Shown here: positions 17,358-25,520 of the stretch, in pieces | How positions within the stretch are numbered: position 1 is the first letter of the stretch | How the letters are laid out: each line of letters opens with the position of its first letter | Source: Microbacterium sp. SLBN-154 | GTDB taxonomy: Bacteria; Actinomycetota; Actinomycetes; Actinomycetales; Microbacteriaceae | DNA: 64,000 nt | Direction: 5' to 3' | Assembly: GCF_006715565.1 (NCBI RefSeq) | Contig: NZ_VFNL01000001.1 | Coordinates: forward strand, 496,001 to 560,000 | Made by a program: the position numbers and the translations under genes | The notes under the pieces: model-generated | Database searches by the model: none | Told to the model about the DNA's origin: nothing | What the model saw: only the letters and a program-made list of their open reading frames with translations

Positions 17358-17509
17358 TCGACCGTCACTTCCTGCGGATTGACGAACTGGCTCACCCAGG
17401 GGAAGGCATAGAAGAACAGCCCGTAGAGGATCGCGGCGACGAGGACGATCACGATGAACAGCCGAACCCACCAGGGGCCGGGAAGAACCCGCCAGAACGC
17501 GGCGTACAT
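17354..17509 (-). CDS. Small single-span membrane protein between sortase and amidotransferase genes
   Basis: 51 residues, ATG at 17509 sharing one base with the sortase stop (TGATG); its stop overlaps the next GTG. One hydrophobic segment (VRLFIVIVLVAAILYGLFFYAFPWV, about residues 15-39) and an acidic C-terminus. Translational coupling on both sides shows it is expressed. Small proteins occur at this place in many actinobacteria. Function unknown. Confidence 0.8.
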   Translation of the reverse strand: MYAAFWRVLPGPWWVRLFIVIVLVAAILYGLFFYAFPWVSQFVNPQEVTVE

Positions 17510-18366
17510 CAGCTGACTCCCTCGGTGAGCGAGGCCGGCGGTCCGTCGGCGTAGGGCTGGAAGGACTCGAAGACGCCGTAGGCGACGATGCGCTCGGCCA
17601 GTGAGAACATCGGGCTGCAGCTGGTCATCGTGATGTAACGCCCGTTCGCCGGGACGTCGGGCATCTGCGGCACCGGAAGCAGCACCTCGACCTCGTCGGG
17701 CGTGACGTACTCCAGGGTGCGGAAGCGGTAGGTGTACCACCCCGCCGGCGTCTCGATCACGATGGCATCCCCGACATGGAGCTCGGCGATCCGGTTGAAC
17801 GGCGCGCCGTAGGTGGTGCGGTGACCCGCGACGGCGAAGTTGCCGACTTCGCCGGGCATCTTGCTTCCGGGGTAGTGGCCGATGCGGAAGTTGTCCAGCG
17901 TGCCCGCGCGGGTGACCCCACCCGCCATGGTCCAGGCGTAGTCCGAGCCGAAGCGCGGGATGCGCATGATGGCGAAGTCCTCGGTGCCGGTCGGCTCAGG
18001 AAGGATCACCGGCTCGGCCGGCACCGGCTCAGCGTCGGCGGGTTGGTCGGAGGGGGTCGGCACGGCCTCGGGCAGACCGTCGCCGTACTGCTCGGCCCAC
18101 TGCTCCGACAGCTCGCGTCCCTCGGCATTGGCCTGTGCGCCGAAGATGAGGTCGCCGAGGTACATCTGCCACCCGACGTAGAGCAGGGTCACGACGCCCG
18201 CGGTGATGAGCAGTTCGCCGAAGACGCCGACGATCGATACCCGCGGTCTCGGCTTCGCGTGGCGCGGTGGCTTCCCGGGAGGCGACGCCTGTGACGGCGC
18301 CGCGCGGGCGGTGCGATCACGGCGCAGGGCCGGCTCGGTCATCCGCACGTCACGCTCGTCACCCAC
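17509..18366 (-). CDS. srtE: Class E sortase
   Basis: 285 residues with an N-terminal cytoplasmic tail, one membrane anchor (~45-65), an acidic Pro-rich linker and a sortase domain. The catalytic triad is visible: His182 (AGHRTTYG), Cys250 (TMTSCSP) and Arg259 (AERIV). Class E enzymes join proteins with an LAXTG signal to peptidoglycan. A fitting LAATG substrate is encoded at 61265-63019. GTG 18366 is chosen because a TACAAT -10 box ends six bases upstream. Divergent from crgA; first gene of a three-gene coupled operon. Confidence 0.93.
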   Translation of the reverse strand: MGDERDVRMTEPALRRDRTARAAPSQASPPGKPPRHAKPRPRVSIVGVFGELLITAGVVTLLYVGWQMYLGDLIFGAQANAEGRELSEQWAEQYGDGLPEAVPTPSDQPADAEPVPAEPVILPEPTGTEDFAIMRIPRFGSDYAWTMAGGVTRAGTLDNFRIGHYPGSKMPGEVGNFAVAGHRTTYGAPFNRIAELHVGDAIVIETPAGWYTYRFRTLEYVTPDEVEVLLPVPQMPDVPANGRYITMTSCSPMFSLAERIVAYGVFESFQPYADGPPASLTEGVS

Positions 18367-18372
18367 GGGGCG

Positions 18373-18378
18373 ATTGTA
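18373..18378 (-). promoter_or_regulatory. -10 box TACAAT of srtE, leaderless type
   Basis: On the minus strand TACAAT is followed by CGCCCC and then the GTG start at 18366. The six-base spacing implies a leaderless mRNA; no ribosome-binding site is visible. Confidence 0.6.
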
Positions 18379-18408
18379 GCCACCTCTCGCTGGGATCCCG
18401 CTGGCGGA

Positions 18409-18414
18409 TAGAAT
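18409..18414 (+). promoter_or_regulatory. -10 box TAGAAT of crgA, leaderless type
   Basis: TAGAAT is followed by GGGCCC and then ATG at 18421, the same six-base spacing as its divergent neighbour srtE. The two start codons are only 54 bases apart, so the two promoters overlap back to back. Confidence 0.6.
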
Positions 18415-18420
18415 GGGCCC

Positions 18421-18660
18421 ATGGCACGCTCAGGCAGGGACGACGACACGCTCATCGAGCGCGCGGAGGGCGAAGCCGCCCCCAACCCGGTGTGGTTCAA
18501 GCCGATCATGATCGGCCTCATGCTGATCGGACTCGTCTGGGTCCTGGTCTTCTACATCAGCGGCATGCAGTGGCCGATCCCCGGCATCGGCGCCTGGAAC
18601 CTCGCGATCGGCTTCGGCATCGCCTTCATCGGGTTCCTGATGACCACCCGCTGGCGCTGA
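18421..18660 (+). CDS. crgA: Cell division protein CrgA
   Basis: 79 residues with two membrane helices (PIMIGLMLIGLVWVLVFYISG and LAIGFGIAFIGFLMTTRW) joined by a short loop MQWPIPGIGAWN, the typical CrgA layout. It recruits or stabilises FtsZ and PBPs at the septum in mycobacteria and inhibits FtsZ ring formation in Streptomyces. Its place next to pknB and the sortase is the conserved one. Confidence 0.94.
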   Translation: MARSGRDDDTLIERAEGEAAPNPVWFKPIMIGLMLIGLVWVLVFYISGMQWPIPGIGAWNLAIGFGIAFIGFLMTTRWR

Positions 18661-18983
18661 CCCTCCCACCCCCTGGCCCTGATCCTGCCTGTTCGCTGGC
18701 ACCCGCCCGGGCCATGAGCCGTCCCCGACCCGGGAACCTGCTGGCCATGACGCCTTTTTCCCGCGCACCGCGCGATAGGCGTGCATCCGGCGTTCGGCGG
18801 CGACTTCTCCCGCTCCTCGCCGCGGCGATATCCCCAACCGCGGCGATCTGGGCACCCACGAACCGCAGCACGGTGAATCTCCGCGGGAGGGGGACGGCGC
18901 GGGCGGGCCGACGGGCGGGCCCGGTCGAGGAATCGGGATGCCGCGGCATCCGTCCTCTCCACAGGACCTAATTACACCGGTGT

Positions 18984-19009
18984 GATTCATCCCCAGGTGG
19001 GGATGAATC
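18984..19009 (-). terminator. Hairpin 16 bases after the rhomboid gene
   Basis: Perfect 11-bp arms (GATTCATCCCC and complement) around an AGGT loop. It lies directly after the rhomboid stop on the minus strand; there is no U-run. Confidence 0.55.
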
Positions 19010-19018
19010 TGTGGATAA
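19010..19018. promoter_or_regulatory. Isolated perfect DnaA box
   Basis: TGTGGATAA is the exact complement of the consensus TTATCCACA, about 12 kb from oriC and between two gene ends. It may titrate DnaA, or be chance. Confidence 0.4.
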
Positions 19019-19024
19019 CTACCC

Positions 19025-19906
19025 TCAGAAATACAGGGCGGGCGGCACCAGCAGCAGCGCGAGCAACCCGACCGTCAGGGCGATGAGCAGGGCGATCTGC
19101 AGGGGGCGTCGCGATCGGGCACGCGTCCGGGTGAGGATGACCGCGACGAGAAGTCCCGCGATCAGACCGCCGACGTGCGCCTGCCAGGAGATGTTGAATC
19201 CGGGGATGAACCCGATGACGAGGTTGATGCCGAGCACGATGGCGATGCCGGTCACCGGCGCACCGAGGTGCCGGCCGATGATGAGCAGCGCCCCGAAGAG
19301 GCCGAAGACCGCACCCGAGGCACCGACGACCGGGGTTCCGAACGACAGCAGCGCCACCGCCACCGAGCCGCCGAGCGTGCTGATCAGGTAGAGCGCGATG
19401 AACCGCCATCTGCCCAGGAGCGGTTCGAGACTGCGACCGATGAGCCACAGCGCCAGCATGTTCAGACCGATGTGCCAGAAACCGGAGTGGACGAGCGACA
19501 CCGTGAGCAGGCGCCACGGCTGGAAGACACCGAAGGCCTCGGGGTAGAGGGTAGGCGCCCAGAACGAAAGGGTGTCGGTCACGGCGCCCCCGAACCCGGG
19601 GATCAACGAGATGAGGTAGACGAGTGCCGTGAGGCCGATGATCGCGTACGTCGCGAGGGGCCGGGTGTCGCCGACGACGACCGCGGCGGGGCGGCGGGCC
19701 CAGCGGCGCTCCGCCTTCTTCTGCGCGGTCGTGCGCGACGCCTGCTGCTCGGCGAGGCACTCGGGGCAGATGACGCCCACAGGCGCCTGGGTCTGACACT
19801 CGGGACAGATGGTGCGCAGGCACCGCTGACACAGGACGAAGCTCTGCCGATCGGGATGCCGGTAGCAGAAGTTGTCGCTGTTGCGACGAAGGTCGTCGGA
19901 GCTCAC
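19025..19906 (-). CDS. Rhomboid-family intramembrane serine protease with N-terminal zinc finger
   Basis: 293 residues. The N-terminus has a Cys/His-rich B-box-like zinc finger (residues 14-50: CYRHPDR, CQRCLRTICPEC, ICPEC). Six to seven membrane helices follow. The catalytic dyad is Ser197 in GASGAVFG and His244 in WQAHVGG; the WR and HIGLNM motifs are also present. It cleaves membrane proteins within the bilayer; substrates unknown. It lies 23 bases after the cyclophilin gene, so the two probably form one operon. Confidence 0.92.
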   Translation of the reverse strand: MSSDDLRRNSDNFCYRHPDRQSFVLCQRCLRTICPECQTQAPVGVICPECLAEQQASRTTAQKKAERRWARRPAAVVVGDTRPLATYAIIGLTALVYLISLIPGFGGAVTDTLSFWAPTLYPEAFGVFQPWRLLTVSLVHSGFWHIGLNMLALWLIGRSLEPLLGRWRFIALYLISTLGGSVAVALLSFGTPVVGASGAVFGLFGALLIIGRHLGAPVTGIAIVLGINLVIGFIPGFNISWQAHVGGLIAGLLVAVILTRTRARSRRPLQIALLIALTVGLLALLLVPPALYF

Positions 19907-19929
19907 GTCCGTGTCAGCGGCGCCGCCGC

Positions 19930-20487
19930 TCAGGCGGTGACGACGTCGATCGACTCGATGACGACCGGCTCGACCGGACGGTCACCGGCCGCGGTGGGAA
20001 CCTTCGCGATCGCGTCGACGACGGCGCGCGAGGCGTCGTCGGCGACCTCCCCGAAGATCGTGTGCTTGCCCTGCAGCCACGGGGTGGGGTCGGTGGTGAT
20101 GAAGAACTGCGAACCGTTGGTGCCTTCGGGCTTGCCGGTGAGGCCGTTGCGCCGAAGACCGGCGTTGGCCATCGCCAGCTTGTAGGGGGCGTTGAAGTCG
20201 AGCTCGGGGCTGATCTCGTCGTTGAAGGTGTATCCCGGGCCGCCGGTACCCTGACCGAGCGGGTCGCCGCCCTGGATCATGAAGCCGGGGATGATGCGGT
20301 GGAAGATGACGCCGTTGTAGAGGGGGCCTTCTCCGGGCTTGCCGGTGGCGGGGTGGGTCCAGGAGCCCGAGCCGTCGGCGAGGCCGACGAAGTTCTGAAC
20401 CGTGCGGGGGGCCTGGTCGCCGAAGAGGTTGACCACGATGTCTCCGTGGTTGGTGTGGATCGTGGCGACAGCGGTGTGAATGGGCAT
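19930..20487 (-). CDS. Peptidyl-prolyl cis-trans isomerase, cyclophilin type
   Basis: 185 residues, cytoplasmic (no signal peptide). Cyclophilin core motifs: TVQNFVGLADG, FHRIIPGFMIQGGDP, GTNGSQFFITTDPTPWLQGKHTIFGEV. The active-site Arg in FHRI and Phe/Gln in MIQGGD are intact. The Trp equivalent of the cyclosporin-binding residue is present in PWLQGKH. It speeds proline isomerisation during folding. In mycobacteria the equivalent PpiA is also encoded next to the rhomboid and crgA. Confidence 0.94.
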   Translation of the reverse strand: MPIHTAVATIHTNHGDIVVNLFGDQAPRTVQNFVGLADGSGSWTHPATGKPGEGPLYNGVIFHRIIPGFMIQGGDPLGQGTGGPGYTFNDEISPELDFNAPYKLAMANAGLRRNGLTGKPEGTNGSQFFITTDPTPWLQGKHTIFGEVADDASRAVVDAIAKVPTAAGDRPVEPVVIESIDVVTA

Positions 20488-20588
20488 GAGTACATTCTTT
20501 CAGAGTCCCGTGCAAGCCCTGGCGGTCAGGGGGCAGTCTGGCAAGATGGACGAAACGTCCGATCACGCCTGTCCAGAGGGAGGGCCCC

Positions 20589-21173
20589 GTGAGCCTCAGC
20601 CGTAAGCGCAAGAAGGAACTCCGCAAGCTTCAGCGTGAAGCCAACAATCTGTGGGAGTCGCAGCAGGTGCTCGTCGGCCAGGCGGCGAACGTCGCCCGTG
20701 AAGCCGGCCGTCAGCTCGGCAAGTACGGTCGCGAAGACCTCGGCCCGCAGGTGCAGGCCACGTACGGCAAGTACGCCGAGCCGTACATCACGAAGAGCCT
20801 CGACGTCTCGCGCGACGTGCTGACCCACCGTGTCATCCCGGCCACGGGTGCCGTGGTCGGTTCGGCGATGTCGGTGTGGGATGCGGCCAACGACACCCGC
20901 GCCCGGCTGGCCAAGGGGAAGGGTCTGGCGCTGCCCGACTCGAAGACCTACTCCAAGAAGGCCGAGAAGTACGGCAAGGACGCCACCAAGGCGCTGTCGA
21001 AGAAGTTCTCGGTGCTCGAGCCCAAGAAGCAGGGCATGGGTGCGGGCGGGGTCATCGCGATCATCCTCGGCGTCGCCGCCGCCGCCGGCGTGCTCTACGC
21101 CGCCTGGCAGACCCTGCGGGCAGACGACGAGCTGTGGGTGGCCGACGACCCGCTGCGTGCCCCCGACGCCTGA
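20589..21173 (+). CDS. Conserved actinobacterial single-span membrane protein of unknown function
   Basis: 194 residues starting at GTG 20589, with a strong ribosome-binding site (GGGAGG). A very basic N-terminus (MSLSRKRKKELRKLQREANNLW) and a lysine-rich amphipathic middle part are followed by one membrane helix (GAGGVIAIILGVAAAAGVLYAAWQTL, about 155-178) and a short acidic tail (ADDELWVADDPLRAPDA). The bulk would be cytoplasmic and positively charged, so it could bind nucleic acid or acidic lipid. I do not recognise a named family. Confidence 0.75.
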   Translation: MSLSRKRKKELRKLQREANNLWESQQVLVGQAANVAREAGRQLGKYGREDLGPQVQATYGKYAEPYITKSLDVSRDVLTHRVIPATGAVVGSAMSVWDAANDTRARLAKGKGLALPDSKTYSKKAEKYGKDATKALSKKFSVLEPKKQGMGAGGVIAIILGVAAAAGVLYAAWQTLRADDELWVADDPLRAPDA

Positions 21174-21211
21174 GACATGGCGGGCGAAGCCCGCGAATCG
21201 AGATCTCATTC

Positions 21212-21691
21212 GTGAACGCAGCGCTGAACCGCGTTGAAGAGGCCGCACGAGAGCGCGGCCTCTTCGTCGAGTTCCGCGAGCGTCCGGCAGCGAAGAGCCT
21301 CCCCGAGGCCGCCGAGCTTCTCGGCATCCCTCCCGCGGGCATCGTGAAGACACTGGTGGTGAAGAGAGCGGATGACTCGTATCTGTTCGCCCTGGTGCCG
21401 GGTGACCGGGCGATCTCGTGGCCGAAGCTCCGCGCGGTCGTCGGCGTCAATCGTCTGAAGCTTTCTGATCCGGATGCCGCTCTCGCCGCCACCGGTTACG
21501 AGCGCGGGACGATCGTGCCCATCGGAAGCACGACCGACTGGCCGATCTTCGCTGACGAGCGGATCGTGGGCGAGCGGATCGCGATGGGCGCGGGTGCGCA
21601 CGGGTACAGCCTCTTCGTCGATGCCGACGCGCTGATCTCCGCCTACGGCGCGACGGTGGCGGACATCTCGCAGCCGGCAGAGGGCGACTAG
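21212..21691 (+). CDS. YbaK/EbsC-type aminoacyl-tRNA deacylase
   Basis: 159 residues starting at GTG 21212. The YbaK/ProX fold is recognised by PPAGIVKTLVVKRADDSYLFALVPGD, SWPKLRAVVGVNRLKLSD and the glycine-rich end (MGAGAHGYSLFVD). These enzymes hydrolyse mischarged aminoacyl-tRNAs such as Cys-tRNA-Pro or Ala-tRNA-Pro. The ribosome-binding site is weak. Its TAG stop overlaps the TAG of the convergent NUDIX gene within a single CTAG. Confidence 0.88.
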   Translation: MNAALNRVEEAARERGLFVEFRERPAAKSLPEAAELLGIPPAGIVKTLVVKRADDSYLFALVPGDRAISWPKLRAVVGVNRLKLSDPDAALAATGYERGTIVPIGSTTDWPIFADERIVGERIAMGAGAHGYSLFVDADALISAYGATVADISQPAEGD

Positions 21692-22146
21692 CCCGAGGCG
21701 GCGGCGACGCCGGGGTGCTGATCGCTGTACCCCGCCATACCGAGGGCGAGGTCGACAAGCCGCACGTGCTGCAGCTGAGCCACCTCGCTGAGAGCGAACC
21801 ATCCCGCTCTGTCGGTGCTGCCGCCGACCTCGTAACGCAGACTTCCGCCGGTGACATGCGCGCGGTAGACGATCTGCAGGGTGTGAAGCGGCTCGGTGGC
21901 GCCCGGTGTGATGCGGCGGTTGCCCGGAATGACACGGGAGTTGATGCCGAGCAGCTCGACGAGCTCGACGTCGAAGCCGGTTTCCTCGAACACTTCGCGG
22001 CGGGCCGCCGATGCCGGATCCTCGCCAGGCTCGAGCCCGCCCCCGGGCAGCGTCCAGGCCGCCCGGCGCCCCTCGTTCCAGTGTGCGAGGAGAAGGCGAT
22101 CAGCGGCGTCGACGACGACCGCATACGCGGCGACGCGCAGGTCCAT
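21688..22146 (-). CDS. NUDIX hydrolase
   Basis: 152 residues. The Nudix box is complete (GG, then LEPGEDPASAARREVFEETG, about residues 36-58). The frame extends upstream through both tRNA genes, so ATG 22146 is chosen; it has a TAGGGT -10 box seven bases before it. It hydrolyses nucleoside diphosphate derivatives; substrate unknown. Its 3' end overlaps that of the YbaK-type gene by four bases. Confidence 0.88.
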   Translation of the reverse strand: MDLRVAAYAVVVDAADRLLLAHWNEGRRAAWTLPGGGLEPGEDPASAARREVFEETGFDVELVELLGINSRVIPGNRRITPGATEPLHTLQIVYRAHVTGGSLRYEVGGSTDRAGWFALSEVAQLQHVRLVDLALGMAGYSDQHPGVAAASG

Positions 22147-22153
22147 ACGCACG

Positions 22154-22159
22154 ACCCTA
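22154..22159 (-). promoter_or_regulatory. -10 box TAGGGT of the NUDIX gene, leaderless type
   Basis: On the minus strand TAGGGT is followed by seven bases and ATG 22146. It lies just beyond the tRNA terminator hairpin. Confidence 0.5.
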
Positions 22160-22166
22160 AACCAGC

Positions 22167-22197
22167 AGAAGGGCCGACCCTTCGGGCCGGCCCTTCT
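22167..22197 (-). terminator. Terminator of the tRNA-Ile/tRNA-Ala transcript
   Basis: 10-bp arms (AGAAGGGCCG and complement, 22167-22176 and 22188-22197) with an 11-base loop; a short T-rich run (GGTTT) follows on the minus strand. Confidence 0.7.
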
Positions 22198-22204
22198 CGC
22201 GTTG

Positions 22205-22277
22205 TGGAGCCTAGGAGATTCGAACTCCTGACATCCTGCTTGCAAAGCAGGCGCTCTACCAACTGAGCTAAGGCCCC
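22205..22277 (-). tRNA. tRNA-Ala (anticodon TGC)
   Basis: 73 bases. The acceptor GGGGCCT pairs with AGGCTCC (one G-U pair). The anticodon loop TTTGCAA lies in the stem CCTGC/GCAGG. D and T arms are intact. CCA is not encoded. It lies 13 bases after tRNA-Ile on the same strand. Confidence 0.96.
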
Positions 22278-22290
22278 GGGGCAGGGATGG

Positions 22291-22364
22291 TGGGGCTACC
22301 AGGACTTGAACCTGGGACCTCTTCATTATCAGTGAAGCGCTCTAACCGCCTGAGCTATAGCCCC
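22291..22364 (-). tRNA. tRNA-Ile (anticodon GAT)
   Basis: 74 bases. The acceptor GGGGCTA pairs with TAGCCCC. The anticodon loop CTGATAA lies in CTTCA/TGAAG. Here a 3' CCA is encoded (22288-22290), unlike the neighbouring tRNA-Ala. A tRNA-Ile/tRNA-Ala pair downstream of gyrA is a conserved actinobacterial arrangement. Confidence 0.96.
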
Positions 22365-22433
22365 GATTGTGTCGGCGACTCGCGTCGCCAACCTCCAAGA
22401 GATTACCGGACGCGACCGGTTTTCTCGAATCGG

Positions 22434-22838
22434 TCAGTTGGAGGTGAAGCCGACCAGCAGGCCGCCGGTGACCTTCACCGCGAGGTTGTAGATGCCGGCC
22501 ATGACCGCACCGAGCACCGTGACGACGACGAGGTTCAGGATGCCCACGACCGCCGCGAACGCGAGCACCTGCGGGAGGCCGAGGAACTGCGCCAGCACGA
22601 AGCCGCCGTCGGTGAAGCTCGCCAGCAGCTCGTCGACTTCGGCGATGAGCCCGGTGGTCGACACCACGAGGTAGATCATGACGAGCGAGACGACAGTGAC
22701 GATCGCCACTGCCACAGCCGCGAGGAACGACAGCTTGACCGCCGACCAGAAGTCGACGTACACCAGACGCAGGCGCACCTGCTTGGCGCTGGTCTTGCTG
22801 CTGGACTTACGGGCGAGCTTGTCGGCTACCGTGCTCAT
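22434..22838 (-). CDS. DUF3566 membrane protein
   Basis: 134 residues of the DUF3566 family, which is found directly after gyrA in actinobacteria (Rv0007 position in M. tuberculosis). A basic N-terminus is followed by [19 protein letters not shown], typical of the family, and two or three membrane helices. The ATG overlaps the gyrA stop (ATGA), so it is translationally coupled to gyrase. Function unknown. Confidence 0.92.
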   Translation of the reverse strand: MSTVADKLARKSSSKTSAKQVRLRLVYVDFWSAVKLSFLAAVAVAIVTVVSLVMIYLVVSTTGLIAEVDELLASFTDGGFVLAQFLGLPQVLAFAAVVGILNLVVVTVLGAVMAGIYNLAVKVTGGLLVGFTSN

Positions 22839-25459
22839 GCGTCAGTACTTCCTTCGGGCGTCTCGGGGGTGTCGGGTGCATCCGCCTCCTGCGGCACCGC
22901 ACCGGCCGGGAGGTCTGGGTCGGCCGCCAGACTCGAGTCTGCCTCGGGTGCCTCGCCGTTCTCTGTGAGATTGCGCTCGGAGTTCCTGGCGATCGCGATG
23001 ATCCGATCATCGTCGCCGGCACGGGCGAACACGACACCCATCGTGTCGCGTCCCTTGGCAGGCACCTCGGCCACCGCAGAGCGTACCACCTTGCCGCTGG
23101 CAAGGACCACCAAGACCTCGTCGTCCTCCGAGGCGATGAGACCGCCCGCGAGAACACCGCGATCCTCCGTCAGACGCGCCACCTTGATGCCGAGACCGCC
23201 TCGCGTCTGACTGCGGTACTGATCGACCGAGGTGCGCTTGGCATACCCGCCTTCGGTGACGACGAAGACGAAACCGTCTTCCGAGACCACCGAAGCCGAC
23301 AGCAGCGAGTCGTCGCCGCGGAACGACATGCCCTTCACACCCTCGGTGGCGCGCCCCATCGGGCGCAGCGCCTCATCGGTGGCGGTGAAGCGCAGCGACA
23401 TCCCGTGCCGACTGATGAGAAGGAGGTCGTCGCCGTCGTTCACGAGCATCGCGCTAACGAGCTCATCGCCGTTCTCCTCATCGGCGCCGCGCAGCTTGAT
23501 GGCGATGACACCGCCCTGACGGTTCGTGTCGTACTCGGTGAGGCGGGTCTTCTTGACCAGCCCGCTGCGCGTTGCGAGCACGAGGTGCGTGGCAACGTTG
23601 TAGTCGCGGATGTCGAGGATCTGCGCGATCTCCTCACCGGGCTGCAGCGCGAGCAGGTTCGCGACGTGCTGTCCCTTCGCATCGCGTCCTGCTTCGGGGA
23701 CCTCGTACGCCTTCGCGCGGTAGACGCGGCCCTTCGTGGTGAAGAAGAGCAGCCAGTGGTGGGTGGTGGTGACGAAGAAGTGCTCCACCACATCGTCGGC
23801 GCGAAGCTGCGCCCCCTTCACCCCGCGACCGCCCCGGTGCTGCGAGCGGTAGTTGTCGCTGCGCGTGCGCTTGATGTAGCCGTCGCGCGTGACGGTGACG
23901 ACCATCTCCTCTTCAGGGATCAGGTCTTCGACCGACATGTCGCCGTCGTAGCCGGGCAGGATCTCGGTGCGGCGGTCGTCGCCGAACTTGTCCACGATGG
24001 CGGTCAGCTCGTCGCGGATGATCTCGCGCTGACGCGCCGGATCGGCGAGGATCGCGTTGAACTCGGCGATCTGCGCTTCGATCTCGCGCGCCTCGTCGAC
24101 GATCTTCTGACGCTCGAGGGCCGCCAGGCGGCGCAGCTGCATCGCCAGGATCGCATCCGCCTGGAGATCGTCGATGTCGAGAAGGGTCTTCAGGCCCTCG
24201 CGCGCGTCATCGACGGTCGGCGACCGCCGGATGAGCGCGATGACCTCGTCGAGCGCGTCGAGCGCCTTGAGGTAGCCGCGGAGGATGTGCATCCGCTCCT
24301 CCGCCTTGCGCAGGCGGAAGCGGGTGCGGCGGACGATCACATCGACCTGGTGGGTGATCCAGTAGGAGATGAACTGGTCGAGCGAGAGCGTGCGGGGCAC
24401 ACCGTCGACGATCGCCAGCATGTTGGCGCCGAAGTTCTCCTGCAGCTGGGTGTGCTTGTACAGGTTGTTCAGCACGACCTTGGCGACCGCGTCGCGCTTG
24501 AGGACGATGACCAGGCGCTGACCGGTACGGCCCGAGGTCTCGTCGCGGATGTCGGCGATGCCGGTGATCTTGCCGTCCCGGGCGAGGTCGCCGATCTTCA
24601 CGGCGACGTTGTCAGGGTTCACCTGGTAGGGGAGCTCGGTGATCACGAGGCAGGTGCGGCCCTGGATCTCCTCGACGTTGACCACCGCCCGCATGGTGAT
24701 CGATCCGCGGCCGGTGCGGTACGCCTCTTTGATGCCGCGGGTGCCGAGGATCTGCGCGGAGGTGGGGAAGTCCGGCCCGGGGATGCGCTCCATCAGCGCC
24801 TCGAGCAGCTCCTCGCGCGTGGCATCGGGGTTCTCAAGCGCCCAGAGCGCTCCGGAGGCGACCTCCCGCAGGTTGTGGGGAGGGATGTTGGTGGCCATGC
24901 CGACCGCGATGCCGACGGATCCGTTGACGAGGAGGTTCGGGAATCGCGAGGGGAGGACGACGGGCTCCTGGGTGCGTCCGTCGTAGTTCGGCTCGAAGTC
25001 GACCGTTTCCTCTTCGATGTCGCGCACCATCTCCAGCGCGAGAGGAGCCATCTTCGTCTCGGTGTAACGAGGCGCGGCAGCGCCCTGATTGCCGGGCGAG
25101 CCGAAGTTCCCCTGCCCCAGGGCGAGCGGGTACCGCAGCGCCCACGGCTGCACGAGGCGGACGAGGGTGTCGTAGATCGGCGCGTCGCCGTGTGGGTGGA
25201 ACTGACCCATGACCTCACCGACGACACGGGTGCACTTGGAGAAGGCCTTGTCGGGACGGTAACCGCCGTCGTACATGCCGTAGATCACGCGGCGGTGGAC
25301 GGGCTTCAAGCCGTCCTCCACCCGCGGCAGGGCACGACCCACGATCACGCTCATCGCGTAGTCGAGGTAGCTGCGCTGCATCTCCAGCTGCAGGTCGACC
25401 TGGTCGATGCGCCCGTGGTTGTGTCCGGCGTTCACGTCAGGACGCTCGTCGTCAGCCAT
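22835..25459 (-). CDS. gyrA: DNA gyrase subunit A
   Basis: 874 residues. The catalytic Tyr132 lies in APRYTE. The breakage-reunion domain begins [29 protein letters not shown]. The C-terminal beta-pinwheel carries the GyrA box-like stretch [10 protein letters not shown] and repeated blades. In the quinolone-determining region GDAPIYDT, Ala93 replaces the Ser83 of E. coli, while the Asp87 equivalent (Asp97) is kept. Mycobacteria also have alanine here. The acidic C-terminal tail ([16 protein letters not shown]) is lineage-specific. It lies downstream of gyrB, 61 bases apart. Confidence 0.98.
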   Translation of the reverse strand: MADDERPDVNAGHNHGRIDQVDLQLEMQRSYLDYAMSVIVGRALPRVEDGLKPVHRRVIYGMYDGGYRPDKAFSKCTRVVGEVMGQFHPHGDAPIYDTLVRLVQPWALRYPLALGQGNFGSPGNQGAAAPRYTETKMAPLALEMVRDIEEETVDFEPNYDGRTQEPVVLPSRFPNLLVNGSVGIAVGMATNIPPHNLREVASGALWALENPDATREELLEALMERIPGPDFPTSAQILGTRGIKEAYRTGRGSITMRAVVNVEEIQGRTCLVITELPYQVNPDNVAVKIGDLARDGKITGIADIRDETSGRTGQRLVIVLKRDAVAKVVLNNLYKHTQLQENFGANMLAIVDGVPRTLSLDQFISYWITHQVDVIVRRTRFRLRKAEERMHILRGYLKALDALDEVIALIRRSPTVDDAREGLKTLLDIDDLQADAILAMQLRRLAALERQKIVDEAREIEAQIAEFNAILADPARQREIIRDELTAIVDKFGDDRRTEILPGYDGDMSVEDLIPEEEMVVTVTRDGYIKRTRSDNYRSQHRGGRGVKGAQLRADDVVEHFFVTTTHHWLLFFTTKGRVYRAKAYEVPEAGRDAKGQHVANLLALQPGEEIAQILDIRDYNVATHLVLATRSGLVKKTRLTEYDTNRQGGVIAIKLRGADEENGDELVSAMLVNDGDDLLLISRHGMSLRFTATDEALRPMGRATEGVKGMSFRGDDSLLSASVVSEDGFVFVVTEGGYAKRTSVDQYRSQTRGGLGIKVARLTEDRGVLAGGLIASEDDEVLVVLASGKVVRSAVAEVPAKGRDTMGVVFARAGDDDRIIAIARNSERNLTENGEAPEADSSLAADPDLPAGAVPQEADAPDTPETPEGSTDA

Positions 25460-25520
25460 CAGTTGTCTCTACTTTCTTCGTTTCGTCTCGCGAGAGACGG
25501 AACGCGCATGGATCGCGTCG

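Larger units (their letters stand above)
18661..19024. other. 364-bp gap between convergent crgA and rhomboid genes
   Basis: No gene is seen. It holds a loop-free 16-bp palindrome GGATGCCGCGGCATCC (18936-18951), a 10-bp palindrome ACACCGGTGT (18974-18983), a hairpin (18984-19009) and a perfect DnaA box TGTGGATAA (19010-19018). The left ~270 bases are plain GC-rich DNA. Confidence 0.6.

Noticed and set aside
22147..22326. Upstream extension of the NUDIX gene
   Set aside because: It would run through tRNA-Ala and part of tRNA-Ile; a leaderless promoter supports ATG 22146.
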